From the NCBI GenBank assembly GCA_032433595.1, contig JASWJB010000087.1, positions 62,001 to 126,000 on the forward strand: a stretch of DNA of 64,000 nt, given 5' to 3'. This document shows positions 22,778 to 35,171 of this stretch, one piece after another. This DNA comes from Conoideocrella luteorostrata (taxonomy: Eukaryota; Ascomycota; Sordariomycetes; Hypocreales; Clavicipitaceae). The notes under the pieces were generated by a model that was not told the origin of the DNA, did no database searches, and saw nothing but the letters and a program-made list of their open reading frames with translations. Position 1 is the first letter of the stretch; every line of letters starts with the position of its first letter. A program made the translations under genes and the position numbers.

Positions 22778-25281
22778 TCATGCACCCATGGGAGGAATCT
22801 TCTTGCCCCGTTTCCCCAGGAGTGTCGCATTCTCAAGATTCAATTCAAAGGGACCTTTGTGCCTGTTTCGGTCCCTGACCTGTTGTCTCGCCGCAGCTGT
22901 TACCGTGGCTGAATGTTGCCCGTATCCCTTTTCAGACGCTCGTTCACGCTCCCGGCCGCGATTATGGGCTTCTTGGTCTCGAATATTGGTGTTGCGCATA
23001 CTCTGCTCGAGAGCATGTGTGCCAGCGTTGGGAGCGCCGTTTCCAGCTTGTTGATCAACTTGCATTTGATTATCCTCGTCTTCATCTTCTTCATTCAACC
23101 CGCTGAGAGGCTTACTCAAACCACTAGTTCTAACTCCCGTCTGGGCACGTCGTTTGCCTTCTTCTTCTTGTCGATGAACGGCATAACTGACGTCGAACAC
23201 TTCGCGCAGGTTGACAGCACCAGGTGATCGGAAGTCATACCTCTTGGCGTCCAACTTGTTACGGTCGAAGGCTCGGAGAACACCTTCGGTCTTTTTCTTC
23301 TCTTCTTGAGGGGTTGGCCCAGTGCCCTGGATCCAGGGGTGAGCAAGAAACTCTCTTATGGTGAACCGCTTCTCTGGATCGACGGTCAACAGATGTGTTA
23401 TGAGGTCCTTGGCTGACTTGGATATGTCATCCCACCATGGTGACAAAAAGGTATATTGTCCCCTCGCTACTTTCTCGGTGAGTACCTCGATGCTCTCATC
23501 ATAGAATGGCGGGAAGCCACAGAGAAGCGTGTATAACACGCAACCTAGCGCCCACATATCGACTGATTTGGAGTACCGTTCATCCTTAACAATTTCAGGG
23601 GCTGTGTAGCCAACGGTACCACAAGGCGTCATGGTTGAACTCTCCCACACAATTTTCGACAGTCCAAAATCAGCAATTTTGATCTCCCCGATGCCCCCTG
23701 CGCCGTGCCCAGGAATAAATTCGCCTTCATCTACCTTGTCTTCATCGCCTGGCTGTTTGGGTCTCGGTATCTTTGATGGAACGAAGGGTGTGGGATAAAA
23801 CAGGATATTTTCAGGTTTGATATCACTGTAATTCGCAATTAGTACTCGACCTGACTGAACCAGGACCAACAATTCGTAGCAAACGCTTACCGATGAACAA
23901 CACCTTTCTCCTCGTGCAGATATTCCAAGGCTCTGGCCACTCGGATAATAACGTGGCGTGACAACTCCTCACTAAAATATGTCAGGCGTACAATCTGATG
24001 GAAGAGCTCGCCACCAGGAGCGAGTTCCAGCACGATGTAATAGTACTGCTTGGATTCAGAAAAATCGATGAGCTTGATAATATTTGGATGGTCTAGTTGG
24101 CGCATAATCTGGACTTCTTTCAAGATGTTCGATCGCTATAGATATATATTAGCATCTGCATGCTTCTTTACTGACTTCCGGCCATGCCGGAATACCGTCA
24201 CGAACAGTACAAGCAAGCATACAGCAGGTAATTGATAAAAACGTAACGTTTACAAGTAAAGAGAGATTTTTGCGCACCTCTGCTGCTTTCGGAGCCTTTT
24301 TGAAATCCGGATGTAAATGCTTATCTCCCTATCCGGGGGGAAATCCCCAAAGGTTGGTAACCGGTCCACATATAATATAAAAGTGACTCACGCATTGAGA
24401 AAGCAGTGTGGGAAAGATTGAAAAACACAAGGCAAAGTAAAAAACACGAGTCACACGCAAGTTACAAAGAGACGAAACAACAGCCAATCAGGGAGGAAAG
24501 GATGAGCAGCGCATGCTTGCTCATCATTGAAGCAACTTACTTGAACGCTGTTCATTTCGTATTTGCGGACGACTTTGATGGCAACTTCACCAGCATCGCC
24601 TTGCAAATCACGGGCGCGGTAGACGTTACTAAACGCACCATCACCCATCTTTTCAATTAATTCCCATCGTTCGAGGCCGGGATATCGAGGAAATTTGGAT
24701 CTGCTCGCATTTTCTTCCGCGACCAGCTTGGCTAAGCTTGCATCGTTGACACGCTTGTTGGAAGTGCCCCTTGATTTCCCGTCAAGATCCTGGGCAGGCT
24801 CAGCTTGGTGGGCAGCAGCGTTACCGGCTTGTGCGACGCGGTTCTGAGCATTTCCAGGGGCTTCAGAGTAGGCTCCAAGAGGCTCCTTGGCAGGAATAGG
24901 AACTTGATGTTGTAGAGAGGGGTCGGAGTTATTCATCTTGTCGTGGATAGGTTGTGGCAGGGGATGAGCAATGGATGCATCCTCTTTGCGAGAAGTGTCG
25001 TCATTTACATTAACGTTACGCGCTTGTTTGCCTGATAAACAAGACGAGTTAGAATCACTACTGACTTGAACGCAGGTGTGTGATATATAGATCAAGAAAA
25101 TCCACCAAGGATAAACAACCAGAGGGAATGCGTCATGGTTTGGGGTTTGGATGAGGAGGAAGAAGGGGGGCTGAGCCTGCGCAACTGGTCAAGGTAGCGG
25201 ACAACGAGGGTTTTAGTGGGAACAATGCGACAGATACATACCATGGCGGATAAAGTTCTTGAGTTGCTGGATTGTCGACAT
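22778..25281 (-). CDS. srk1: MAPK-activated Ser/Thr kinase, Rck2/Srk1 type (CaMK group)
   Basis: Four exons (25281-25242, 25031-24541, 24135-23891, 23825-22778) encode 607 residues; the introns are 210, 405 and 65 nt. The first exon is 40 nt and gives MSTIQQLKNFIRHG. The kinase domain (~residues 136-430) has the glycine loop GDGAFSNV, the lysine in VAIKVV, HRDIKPEN, IADFGLSK and the activation segment MTPCGTVGYTAPE. Family-specific marks are RLTYFSEELSRHVI, an insert between HRD and DFG ending in GHGAGGIGEIKIADFG, YTFLSPWWDDIS and a conserved distal tail element FELNLENATLL. In yeasts these kinases act below the Hog1/Sty1 stress MAPK and affect translation and cell-cycle entry. The 405-nt second intron is long for this genome, but joining SVQ to RSNILKEVQIM restores the conserved sequence. 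Confidence 0.93.
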
Positions 25282-28200
25282 GGCTGTCGTAGGGAAGAGT
25301 TGCTATGAGCGATGAAGGACAGCTTGTCGAGTACACGCTGGCGGTTTTCGAATACAACTTTGCAGAGTCGGCCGAAGGAGCAAAAACGAACCCTCCCCCC
25401 CAAAAAAAAAAAATCAAAGCCGAATGCCACACGAGGCTCAGTTGTGACGGTGACAGGTTTGAACCTGCGGACGGGGGATGCGGGGTCTGCCGGCAATGAA
25501 ACGACCGGGTGCGCGACACAGGGAGAGACGTTGCTAAGTTGATATTTCGTGTAAACCGACCAATCGGCTACTAAACAGCGAAGGAAGCGGGAAAAATCTG
25601 GTGCTGATGATGCCAGTCGACGATGCGATAACAGCAACGAAAAGCAAAAGTGTGCGCAGGTGTGGTGTTGGCGGAGGGAATGGAACAATGAATAAAGTTA
25701 GACTCGGTCTCAGTACTGCGTAGGCGACTCAGAGACTCGAGTTAGCCTAGCCAGACACGGGGATGCTGGGCAGGTGGTGCTTGGAAATAATGCCCGTCCA
25801 CGGAAGCAAGGTGAGAGAGGGTCAACGAATCTGACTCTTTTCTTGATTTTCGGTCGCTTGCAAGATGACAAACTGGGCTCAGTGGAGGGCAAGCGGCTTT
25901 TTCCCCTAGCCTCGCGCTGTCAGTCCTCGAGCTGGTGGTTCAAAATAGTGGGCTGCAGATGACGGGGGCAGAGGAATCTGGACTCTGGAAAATGAGGTCA
26001 CCTTCGTAGAAGGCCCCGGTCACTGGTCCCCATTCCCCAGTCCCCATAGCCCCGGACCTGGTCCTAAGACGAGCAAGGCTCTTTTGGCATGATGTTGATC
26101 CGCGCGATACAAGTGCTCCCTCCTCCTACTCCATAGTACGATTGTACAATAGTTCGCGGCTCAAATGCCCCAGCAGCTATCGCATCGGCGTTGCGAGGGC
26201 GAGTCATCGATACCAAATGGTCTGTGAACGGCGCGTGTTTGCTTTGCCACTGCTTTGCCACTGCTTTGTCTCTTGACAGCACGTTCATTGATCGACCCTC
26301 GCGGTTTCATCATTAGGGGGGGAGCTCCACGGCCATGACGGGGCAGCTGGGGTTGGACGTCATTCTCTACAACACGGAGCATTGTACGGAGTACGGAGAA
26401 CTTGATCTGTGATCTTAGCATGCCTGCCGTAGCGCAGATGCCTTGAGTCTGGTTTAGAACAGCAGCAACCCGGAAGCCATGGAACCATCTGTACGGGGGC
26501 AGCCGAGAAAACGGTTAACCTAGGCGCTCCTCACGCCCTGTCGTTCATTCACAGTTTGGCCTTCTTGTATGGGGGTGTAGGCGGCAGTCAATCTGGTCTA
26601 GAACATGTACGACAACAGGTCCGTACCTGACGCTTGAAGCATGATGTCAGCCATGGTGCCATGTGCCCCTCCACGCTTTGTCATGCTGCTTATCGCGTCG
26701 TCAACTGGCGGGCATCGGCTATCAGTAAAGGCGTCAAGGAGATGTAGGATCCATCTGAACCCGTAATACAGCTTCAGCAAGGTACGAGTATGGGTTCTAA
26801 GTTCCGTGGCATTCGATACGCATCAGGGACGTCACAGCATCAACACCGGAGGAAATGTTCCCAAGGACGATGCATACTTTGTGCAGCTCACAGCGAGCCG
26901 TGTATTGTACAATGCTAGTACAGCCTTGCTCCGTCCGGCCATGTCGACTCGTGCGTCCCTGGCGGCTTGGCACGCAGCAATGACGGACTATCATACGTCA
27001 TAGTCCAATAGATCCTAGTCCGGCCCAGTTCACTTCACCAATCAAACCCACCAGCAGCCCTCGGCGATAGGCAGGCAGGGTCTGGGCTTTGCTGTTGTAG
27101 CAGTGGATCTTTCAACATCAAACCTCAGAACGGAAGTCCAGGCCTTGCTGCGTCTACCGCGACCTTGTATGTACTGCGAAAAGAGAGGCCACCAAGCAGT
27201 TAACAGATTGGTGCCAGGAGTGAGCGCGCAACGCCCAAGGTGTTCAAAAACACTTAATATTATGTGGATGTACCGCCTCTTGTCCCGTTAGTCAGTTGAA
27301 CCGGGTCCAAAGCTGTCATTTCCCAGATTGGACAAAAACTTCGCACTGCCCTGCGTTGTGTCAACCAGAGCCTTGCTTGCTGTGTCTCCACGACAGAGCA
27401 GCGCCAATCAAGTTCAACAACAGGTCCTTTCTCAAAACCTGGTCCTGGCCGTCCATCATCAGGGGGACAACCCTTTCTGCATGAAAAAATGCTTTCGATC
27501 CTCGCAACCCCAAGTTTGGATCTCCTGCTGTGGTCTGGGTTGTAACCAAGGGAAACCTGCTCTGTAGAAGCCTGAGCGTAACAAAACTCTCCGAAATGAT
27601 AAATTACGGTACTTCGGCGCATTTATATTGCATAGCATAGACAGCACTCAAAAGCATCTTGGCAGCACTGACAAGGACATGTTCGGCTCAATGTTAGCAA
27701 CCGGGATCCAATACTTTATTCTCGACAGAAACCCAATATCATCCTTCCTCGCTGCAGCAATGGAATTTTGCGAGGCCTTAGAATTGACACATAATTGGGT
27801 GGTGTAATTGCTGTCTACATAATCCACTTCGCCTTTGTCCTCCAGCCTCCTCTGTTTACGTCAACAATTGAGGACAAAAAAGCCGCACGTTCAGATTTCG
27901 TCGTTGTGGCTAACTGCTGTCTGGGGAAGCGACAATTCAAACCAAGTGTTTTAAAAAAAAATTTGTTATCCCTCATGGACTTATCTGATGATGAAAAAAC
28001 ACATTAAATGCCGGCTGTACCCTGGCGGAGAACATTGTCCAACAATCCAAGTGTAATATCAGCCTTCGATATTAAAGTAGCTCTGGCTGACAGGTTGGCA
28101 TGTTGACAGGCACCGTTCAGTGACAGGGATGAAATGCAGGCTTTCTAGACATTTTTACAAGCTCTTTGGCTAGCTTGTATGCCATCACCTGGCAACTCTA

Positions 28201-29462
28201 TGCACGAATGCAGAGCAAAACACGCCACGATCTACATCTTTTTATTGCAGAGACACGGGCGGATCATGTACGCCTCATTCCTCGTCTAGTGATGTCATTC
28301 GACGCCCCATAACTGGGGGATTGAGACGTCTTTTTTTTTATTGACGCGACGGAAGACTACGGAGTACTCCATATCATTTTATCATACATCGCTACGGAGT
28401 ATCCTTGTTATCAATAGTATTACTGTCCGCAGAGTGGTCTTTGAACCAAATTCACGGGCCGTTTGTTGCCTCGACCTAGTTGATGTATGACGACAGATGT
28501 CTGATTACCATGCCATGCCATGAGGGGTTACGTACGTCGTCACAAATCTTCGTGATATGACAAGCACATTTCCCAAATGGGCTGCTGATGTGACATGACC
28601 GACGGTCATGGCGACTTTGATTGGTAACACGATCTGACGGCCCTCGCAGGCTACAATACTGTATTCCGAGTTGCTCTTACACCTCAAGGACTGGTCGTGT
28701 GACAGCCAGCTAAGCGCTGCGAGTGCAGAGATTGTGTCTTTGCCAGTCTTCCACGCTACCAAGCTGAACCAATCACAACCAGGCAGGCATTGTATTGATT
28801 AACCAATTCTTTAATTTCGGGAAATCAAAGCTCTGAATGTGCATGCAAAGTTTCTACCGCAAGCACCAATCACTGATGCAGTGTAAAACCCAAAACTGTC
28901 TTTTGTGGCGGGCGATGTATCACCAACCAGCATGGTACGACGGTACACAAATTGATGTTTTACTTCATTCATAGCATTTCAAGACCTTGTGTGAGTCTGG
29001 TATCAGCAAGGAGATTTGTAATGCCTACTAGACTCATTGTGGCAATGATATGATGCACTTGGCAGTGCATCATGCGAAAACGCCCCAACGAACTGCTCTA
29101 GACGTACCCTGCATGATGTATGTACCTAATTGACAAGAGTAAGTGGAACACTAGTCGAGCATTTATGTTATTCGAATCACGGACGAACTACCTTGTAGCA
29201 GAGCTGCAAAACGCGACATGAACAGTAAATAGCTGCTTTCTTAATCTCTAATGCTTTACAGAAACGACTACAACACCGCTGAACAGGAATATTGACGACA
29301 AAACAGTAACTATGTGTACCTTTCCAAGCCATTATAAATTACCAATTTAACTAGTTATTGGCTGCTTTTTTTTGCGGATTTTGCGTCTAAGTAGCGTCCT
29401 GCCCATCTCAGCCAGTGTGCGACCATATAAATGCTCCTCACAACTGGGCAGCTCCTTGACAA
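25282..29462. other. 4.2 kb without a recognisable gene
   Basis: Upstream of the kinase gene and downstream of the MFS permease, both on the minus strand. Copies of TACGGAGTA occur at 26385, 28358 and 28393. Open frames are short and family-free. An A-run lies near 25400, close to the kinase start, consistent with its 5' leader or promoter. Confidence 0.5.
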
Positions 29463-31264
29463 TCACATCTTAAACAATCTCGGCTCCACGCCGTTCCTCC
29501 TCGCTTCTTCACCCAGCCGCCTGTTCTTGACCCTGTAAAACATCCACAGGCCAAGCGAGGCGGTAGCCACAAACAACTGAAAGGCAGCATTTGTCCAATT
29601 GCCAGTCGGATATCCATCCTTCTTCTCACTAGCCTTGTATATCCAAACGCCGGGGATTTGCCCCAAACCACCGCCAATACTGACATTAATAGCAATCGCC
29701 AGACCCGTCGCAGCCGTGCTGTACATATTGGACGACAGCCAGCCCAATAACGGAGGGATACATGAGAAGGCCCCCGCCGTGGCAAGAATGAGGCCACCAT
29801 ATCGCGATAGATATGCTGTTGGTGGTAGAGCAGCTGAAACAATGAAGCCGACGGCGCCAACAATGGCTGCTCCTGCTGTGTGAAGGCCACGGGCGTTAGA
29901 GCGGTCTGCTGAGTAGGCGACGACCAGTTGACACACTGTGCATTGTTTCGATTCATCCCCCCCATTATTAGTCAATGAACCACGGATACTATCGTAAAGC
30001 CAGAGATGAACGTACCGTATGCCACGGCCCACGGTGGTACTGTGAAAAGCTGCGCTTTCAGATCGGTGTAACCCAACCCACTAACTATGCTCGGCGAGAA
30101 GAGGCTCAAGCTTGCGAACCCAGGACTTATAGCAAAGTAAATCGCATAGTGGGCATATAGTCGGTAATCCGTCAAGGTGGCCTTGGCATCGGCCCAGGTC
30201 ATAGCGGGCTGAGCCTCTTTGCTGCCTTCATGTAGAAGCCGTCTAACGGCAAGATCGCGCTCAGATTCACTCAGCCAGCTTGCTGTTTCGGGATAGTCTG
30301 GGAGAAAGAAGAAAACGAGGACAGCGCAAGTGCAGGATGGGATGCCCTCAATAACGAACAGCCACTGCCAGCCGCGGAGGGAGTGGGTGTTGTTGATGTG
30401 ACCGATTCCGTAAGCTATGGCGCCTCCAAACTATGACCGACGCGCGGTGATTAGTAGAGTTCCTGGCTAGATTTCATAACAGGTTTATGGATGCGTAAAC
30501 ACTTACAGCGCCCGCTAGGGTCGCAGAAGCAAGCACAAATGCAACACTGCTTGCAATTAGCACACTAATGTCTTCAGATGTAGTTGTACTCGCACACGTA
30601 ACTAGTGTGGGAAACCTACCGAACGCTCCTTTCATTATGCCTATACCAAAAGGTAAGGTAATAAACCAGTCCCGGAAACAAGCCTGCTTCGAAAGCGCCC
30701 AGAAGGAATCTCAGCGCCGTGACACCACCAAAGTTCTTTCCCGCGGCCAAAAGCATGGTCATGGATCCCCAAGAAAACATAAGAAAAGCAAGCCATCTTG
30801 ATGGTCTGAGTTTCTTGAGCAAGATATTCGAGGGGACTTCGAAAATGGCGTACGCAACAACAAAGACCATCAGAGCTATGTTGAACTGGTAGTCCGTCAT
30901 GCCGGTGGAGTTTTGCATGTCATCATGGGTGGATGAGTTGAGAATCTTGGCGTTGCCTATGTTGCTGCGGTCCAGGAAGGAGAGGAAGTAAATGGATGCG
31001 CATAGCGGGAGAATCCGGAGGTCTTGTTTGAGGATCAGAGAGGATTCTGCTTTGGACTCGGATTCCGGGATATTGCCTTGAGATAGGCTCTGGTGTTAAA
31101 GAATAAGTCGGTCAGAAAAGCTCATGAAGCTCGGGAAGTGCCAAAATTTGATTGAGTTGGGATAACCGTTCAGTGCTGGTGGATGAAGGAAGGCTTACAT
31201 GTTTCCCGAACGTTCCGACCTCACAATCCTTACCGGAAGCTGACGGATTGGGACTGTCGTTCAT
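29463..31264 (-). CDS. MFS permease, allantoate/anion-cation symporter (Dal5-like) family
   Basis: Five exons (31264-31199, 31089-30620, 30546-30507, 30430-30016, 29935-29463) encode 487 residues; the introns are 109, 73, 76 and 80 nt. The 40-nt third exon was placed by frame and by the family sequence VAFVLASATLAGAFGG. The start at 31264 gives a short cytosolic N-terminus; an in-frame ATG at 31381 would add 39 residues. Family marks are LDRSNIGNAKI, FEVPSNILLKK, FLLGAFEAGLFPG, GWQWLFVIEG and, late, GYPTGNWTNAAFQ. About twelve hydrophobic helices are present. Fungal members import organic anions such as allantoate, nicotinate or other carboxylates; the cargo cannot be read here. The acceptor of exon 3 is an AAGCAG tandem, so one serine may be optional. 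Confidence 0.92.
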
Positions 31265-31894
31265 GACTTGTTTTCGGAGGACGCGCTTTTCTTGAAAGCT
31301 TTCGACGTAAAGAGGAAATGCGGCGTTCGTACAAATGCGAGATGAGCGAGCCAGAGCCAGAGCCAGAGCCAGAGGGGCCAAGGCGCTTTGAGAGGGTGAT
31401 TAGCGGAAACGAAGTTATATTTGGCAGCGCCTCATGATGCTTGGATCAGATATCAATCTTTTCCCTTCGTTCCTACCATACAATTACATATTTTCAAATG
31501 CGGGGAAGTTACTCCGTAAGTATTTCGGAATCGCAATATTAGCAGGGTCCGCTGCCGACAACGGCAACTAGCGAGGGTGGAGGACTCTCACCCGCAGCAG
31601 GGATGGCAGGATAGTTGGTTACACAAACATGCATACACACACACATACACACACACATACACACAAAGAAAACAACTGCCATTATTCGAGATCGGATGAA
31701 TCAAAGGAATAGGATGGCAGCAGTAGGTTGACGGCAACGCGTGTCCACTTGGATTATTATTCTTCACAATGATAGACCCGTATTTATCGTAACATACTAT
31801 CACTAGCACGGGATGGACCAAACGCCACTTCTTGAATATGCTATAACTGAGTACTTGTCGTAAAAACCTACATCCTATGCAGCAAATTCCGTCA
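31265..31894. other. intergenic with CA microsatellite
   Basis: Upstream of the MFS permease. It holds a CA/TA dinucleotide repeat at about 31631-31666 and a TACTCCGTA motif at 31510-31518, the reverse complement of the recurring 9-mer. Confidence 0.55.
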
Positions 31895-32956
31895 TCACCT
31901 GTAATGCGTTATTGACCCTTTTTGGTTGACCAACTCGCCCACCATTGACCTGATACTCCGAACCTTCCTGATCTGACCTGATGTCATATCATCACGTCTG
32001 TCATTGTCATTCCGGACTGGCTCATCAATCTGGCCCCCTGAAAGTCTCCCGTCAGATAAAATATCCATTAAACCCGGAGCTGTCTTCCGAATGCACTCGA
32101 AAAACTCCATCCTACTCAAAGTGTTCAACCTCTCAGCTTCCAAAAAATGCCTTTCATCCTCCCTATTTATGATCTCCTGCAATGCCCAGCGAATATCTCG
32201 TAGACGCAAAGCCTGTTCGCACTTTGACTGATCCGCCACTTGCCTCATGTACACCTCAGCCATGCTGTCCACTAAAGTTGGCAAATTAAGCACTTTTGCA
32301 TAGTGCATACAGTCATGCACAACCGTTAAGCCCGCCATCTCTTCCGTGGAAGCAGAAACGATCCGTATGCATCGCAGAATGCCATCTTCCGTGTAGACGC
32401 CAATGTCATTCTCGTTTAGAGGAGACAACGGCATGCCTTGCTCGACTGCCCAGGATTTCAGGATCCCTACTGACTCGACGGTGCACAGTATATGGACACG
32501 CCGTGTCACATGTGTTATGTTCCCGTAGTAAACCAACGCTGAGGTACCGCATATGGCATACGGAAAGTGAGCAAAGCTCCTTCCCAGATGTGCAATGATT
32601 TCGTGAACTTGTCTAGGAGAGAGCGGATCTGAAGACGGAGTCATGAATTTGCGCCGCTGCTTTATGTTTCTCTGGATACTTGATGACGGTGGGCATTGTG
32701 TCAGACTGATATGTGACATGCGATAGTTTTTGGCGGCAGAAACATTCAGGAGGGAAGTCGTCTTTGCCGACCACATTCTGGCATTCTCTGGAATATCAAC
32801 ATGTATTCCCAGAGGCACTTCATCAGAGTAGGCCGATGGTCCATGTCTTTGAGTCTGCAATTGAATGTTTGAACTTCCTGCGGCGTTCAGATTGACGTCC
32901 AGATTGGAGACGCTTCGTCGTGACAAGAGAGATATGATTCGATGAAATATCTTCAT
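31895..32956 (-). CDS. uncharacterised fungal protein with degenerate nucleotidyltransferase-like segment
   Basis: An uninterrupted frame of 353 codons from ATG at 32956; no intron is needed. I do not recognise an orthologue. The region ~115-245 resembles the nucleotidyltransferase fold seen in AbiEii-like and related proteins: a helix LSPRQVHEIIAHLG, then FPYAICGTSALVYYGN followed by a strand where active enzymes have Asp-x-Asp. Here that position reads RVHIL, so the metal-binding acids appear lost. The following part (VVHDCMHYAKVLNLPTLVDSM) matches the usual continuation of such proteins, in which a gene-body residue list is processed. N- and C-terminal flanks are low in structure and rich in Ser, Arg and Asp. 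The frame, length and residue use support a real gene; the fold call is inference and an enzyme function is unlikely. Confidence 0.6.
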   Translation of the reverse strand: MKIFHRIISLLSRRSVSNLDVNLNAAGSSNIQLQTQRHGPSAYSDEVPLGIHVDIPENARMWSAKTTSLLNVSAAKNYRMSHISLTQCPPSSSIQRNIKQRRKFMTPSSDPLSPRQVHEIIAHLGRSFAHFPYAICGTSALVYYGNITHVTRRVHILCTVESVGILKSWAVEQGMPLSPLNENDIGVYTEDGILRCIRIVSASTEEMAGLTVVHDCMHYAKVLNLPTLVDSMAEVYMRQVADQSKCEQALRLRDIRWALQEIINREDERHFLEAERLNTLSRMEFFECIRKTAPGLMDILSDGRLSGGQIDEPVRNDNDRRDDMTSGQIRKVRSIRSMVGELVNQKGSITHYR

Positions 32957-33453
32957 TATTTGTAGTGGCCGTGCGAGTGCTACTTTGGTTTTAAAGTATT
33001 CTTGGGCTATGGGATGAGTAGAAGTTGATGATCTGATTGGAAAGTGTTATCGGATTACTTGTAGCACTGACGACGCACAACGAGGTGAAGAGTGGGGTAT
33101 CATCCAATATATACTTGAATTCAAAGTGGCTGTGAGTATCTTCTTCTGGCTTGATTCACAGCCGCCCGTGTTATTGCCAAAGCCATGCAAAACGGTTGAC
33201 AAGACCTGTTCAAGCAACGCACCGAAATTCAGGGAACTCCAACGTCACAGTAGGAGCAAAAAGAAAACAAAAACGCGTTTGAGATGTCTCACCACAACAT
33301 AAAGCGTGCTGAAGGAGTTCAATTGACCCTTACGATGTATTGATGACGGGCCTCTAAGCTGTCTTATCCCATTTGACCCCAACGCCTAGTAATCTTGCAA
33401 TGTACGGCCCATCTCCGGAAGAAACTATGCATTCTCACTTCGAAAAAACAGCT
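32957..33453. other. intergenic, no gene seen
   Basis: Holds the presumed promoter of the orphan gene (start 32956, minus) and the 3' flank of rpn11. No further feature is visible. Confidence 0.45.
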
Positions 33454-34597
33454 TTATAACTCTTCTTCGGTGTCCATTCGCTCGCCGTTAGCATGTCCGA
33501 ACTGGGCTTCTTTCTTGGGCATGGTGGCTTCTTTGTCAATCATCTGTCTAGACACAGCCACAATGTTATCCTCGATCAATTCTTGTCCGACATCCTCCAA
33601 ATGCTTCTTCGGGTCTAGCTTGCCGACATATCGCGTCTTGAGCTGCTCCTTTGTCAACTCGGTCTCCTCTTTGACTCGTTTTTCGTAGCCCTCAGACAGG
33701 CTCACAAGGCGTTGCAGTCGCTCCTTGTTCTTGTCGCCTTCTGATCTGAAATCGCTCATTTCTAATGCCTCAGTCCAGACGTGCTTGTGAAGATTCATCA
33801 ACATGTTCTCCTCAAGAGCAGTCTTTCGGTAGTTGATAGCGATCGAGTAGTAGTGTCGGTTCAAGCCGTGGATCAACGCCTGAATTGACGGCTTGTTCAG
33901 ATGACCCAAGTTACTGGTGCTTTGGCGGGGTTCTTGTCCCATCATCAAAAGCTGTGGATTGATCAAGCGAAAGGCATCAATGACAACCTTGCCTTTGACG
34001 GACTGAATAGGATCGACGACGACGGCGACAGCTCTTGGGGTTAGCTGTTCAAATGATTGTTGGGTGTTAATATCAACCGATGAAAGCCAGCACCCAAAAC
34101 CAGGATGTGAGTGGTACCAGCCAACGACTGATTCTGGTCTGTCCATGATCCCCGTTAGCATCGGCCCAGTTCTGTGATCTGGAAATCAGTCGCAGGTGGC
34201 TTACCTTCCCGTTTGTCGCAGCATGTCCATCATCTTGGTTTGAAAAACCGGATCGACAGCTTCGACACTGACGCCAGTACCGCTCTGAGGCATGGCAAAG
34301 ACATCCATGACCTTGACCGTGAAATCATCCACAAACTCTCCTAGCATGAGACCCATGACTTCCATAGGCACGCCAGCTCGGCCATGTCGCAACATCTTCA
34401 ATAGCGCCAATGATGATATATACACAGTCTCGGAATTATCAATGAGGTTCGTATTGTCCTACAACGACACAGAGTCAGTACATCACTATCAATGCTACAA
34501 TTGAGGGAGCCAAACTCGGAGCTACACTTACCGTACCATGAGCAGCTCCTCCCATGCTCATGCCGCCACCGCCAAGCAAATTCCTGAATCTCTCCAT
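33454..34597 (-). CDS. rpn11: 26S proteasome regulatory subunit Rpn11, JAMM deubiquitinase
   Basis: Three exons (34597-34532, 34458-34205, 34138-33454) with introns of 73 and 66 nt encode 334 residues. The N-terminus [12 protein letters not shown] is typical. The MPN+ domain keeps the zinc site in full: the Glu in [10 protein letters not shown] and [14 protein letters not shown]. The C-terminal half with [20 protein letters not shown] and a final acidic tail also matches. The protein sits in the proteasome lid and removes ubiquitin chains from substrates as they are threaded into the core, so it is essential. It is divergent from rpd3 with 574 nt between the start codons. Confidence 0.98.
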
Positions 34598-35171
34598 AGC
34601 CGAAGACCGCAGTGCGGTATGATGCGTCAAGTGTAAAAGGGCGAAAAGTGAATGAAACACCACAGTCGGAAAATGAAGTTTTGATATCCACGACGTAGCG
34701 TGGTCTTGTGCGAGAATTGGCCAAGCGGAAGCTTGCCTCGCGTTGACGCCAGCAGTCGGAAGCCTGCCAGTGAGCAGCTGAGTAATAACGATCACGTGCA
34801 GCTTGGCCGAGTTTCCCTTGCTTCGCAGCCACGTTGTGGACACACCGCATGGGCGCTTGGAAGGATCCATAATTCGACTCCACACTCCCTACGGAGTACT
34901 CCGTACTCTGAATGCACTTGCTGTGCCTGTCCATACCGCCACAACTTTAATCCGCCTTTGGTTCGCTCTTGCAGGTGGAGCGGCGTCGTCGCGAACCTTC
35001 ATGCGACGCTTCCATTTATAAACTCCTCTCACGTCCTTACACACTTATGATGCAATTTTCCCCTTCAGGGAGTATCAAATTCTTAGTACACACCCAGGGC
35101 AGCGGAAAATTTACCCATTGCATCGTGATATACCCCTGGCGCTCGAAAATTCTCCTCTCCGGACATCGACG
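34598..35171. promoter_or_regulatory. bidirectional promoter region rpn11/rpd3 with 16-nt palindrome
   Basis: The gap between two divergent essential genes. It contains the perfect palindrome TACGGAGTACTCCGTA at 34890-34905, two fused copies of the recurring 9-mer, and a CACGTG hexamer near 34794. I did not find a proteasome-associated control element (GGTGGCAAA). Confidence 0.6.
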
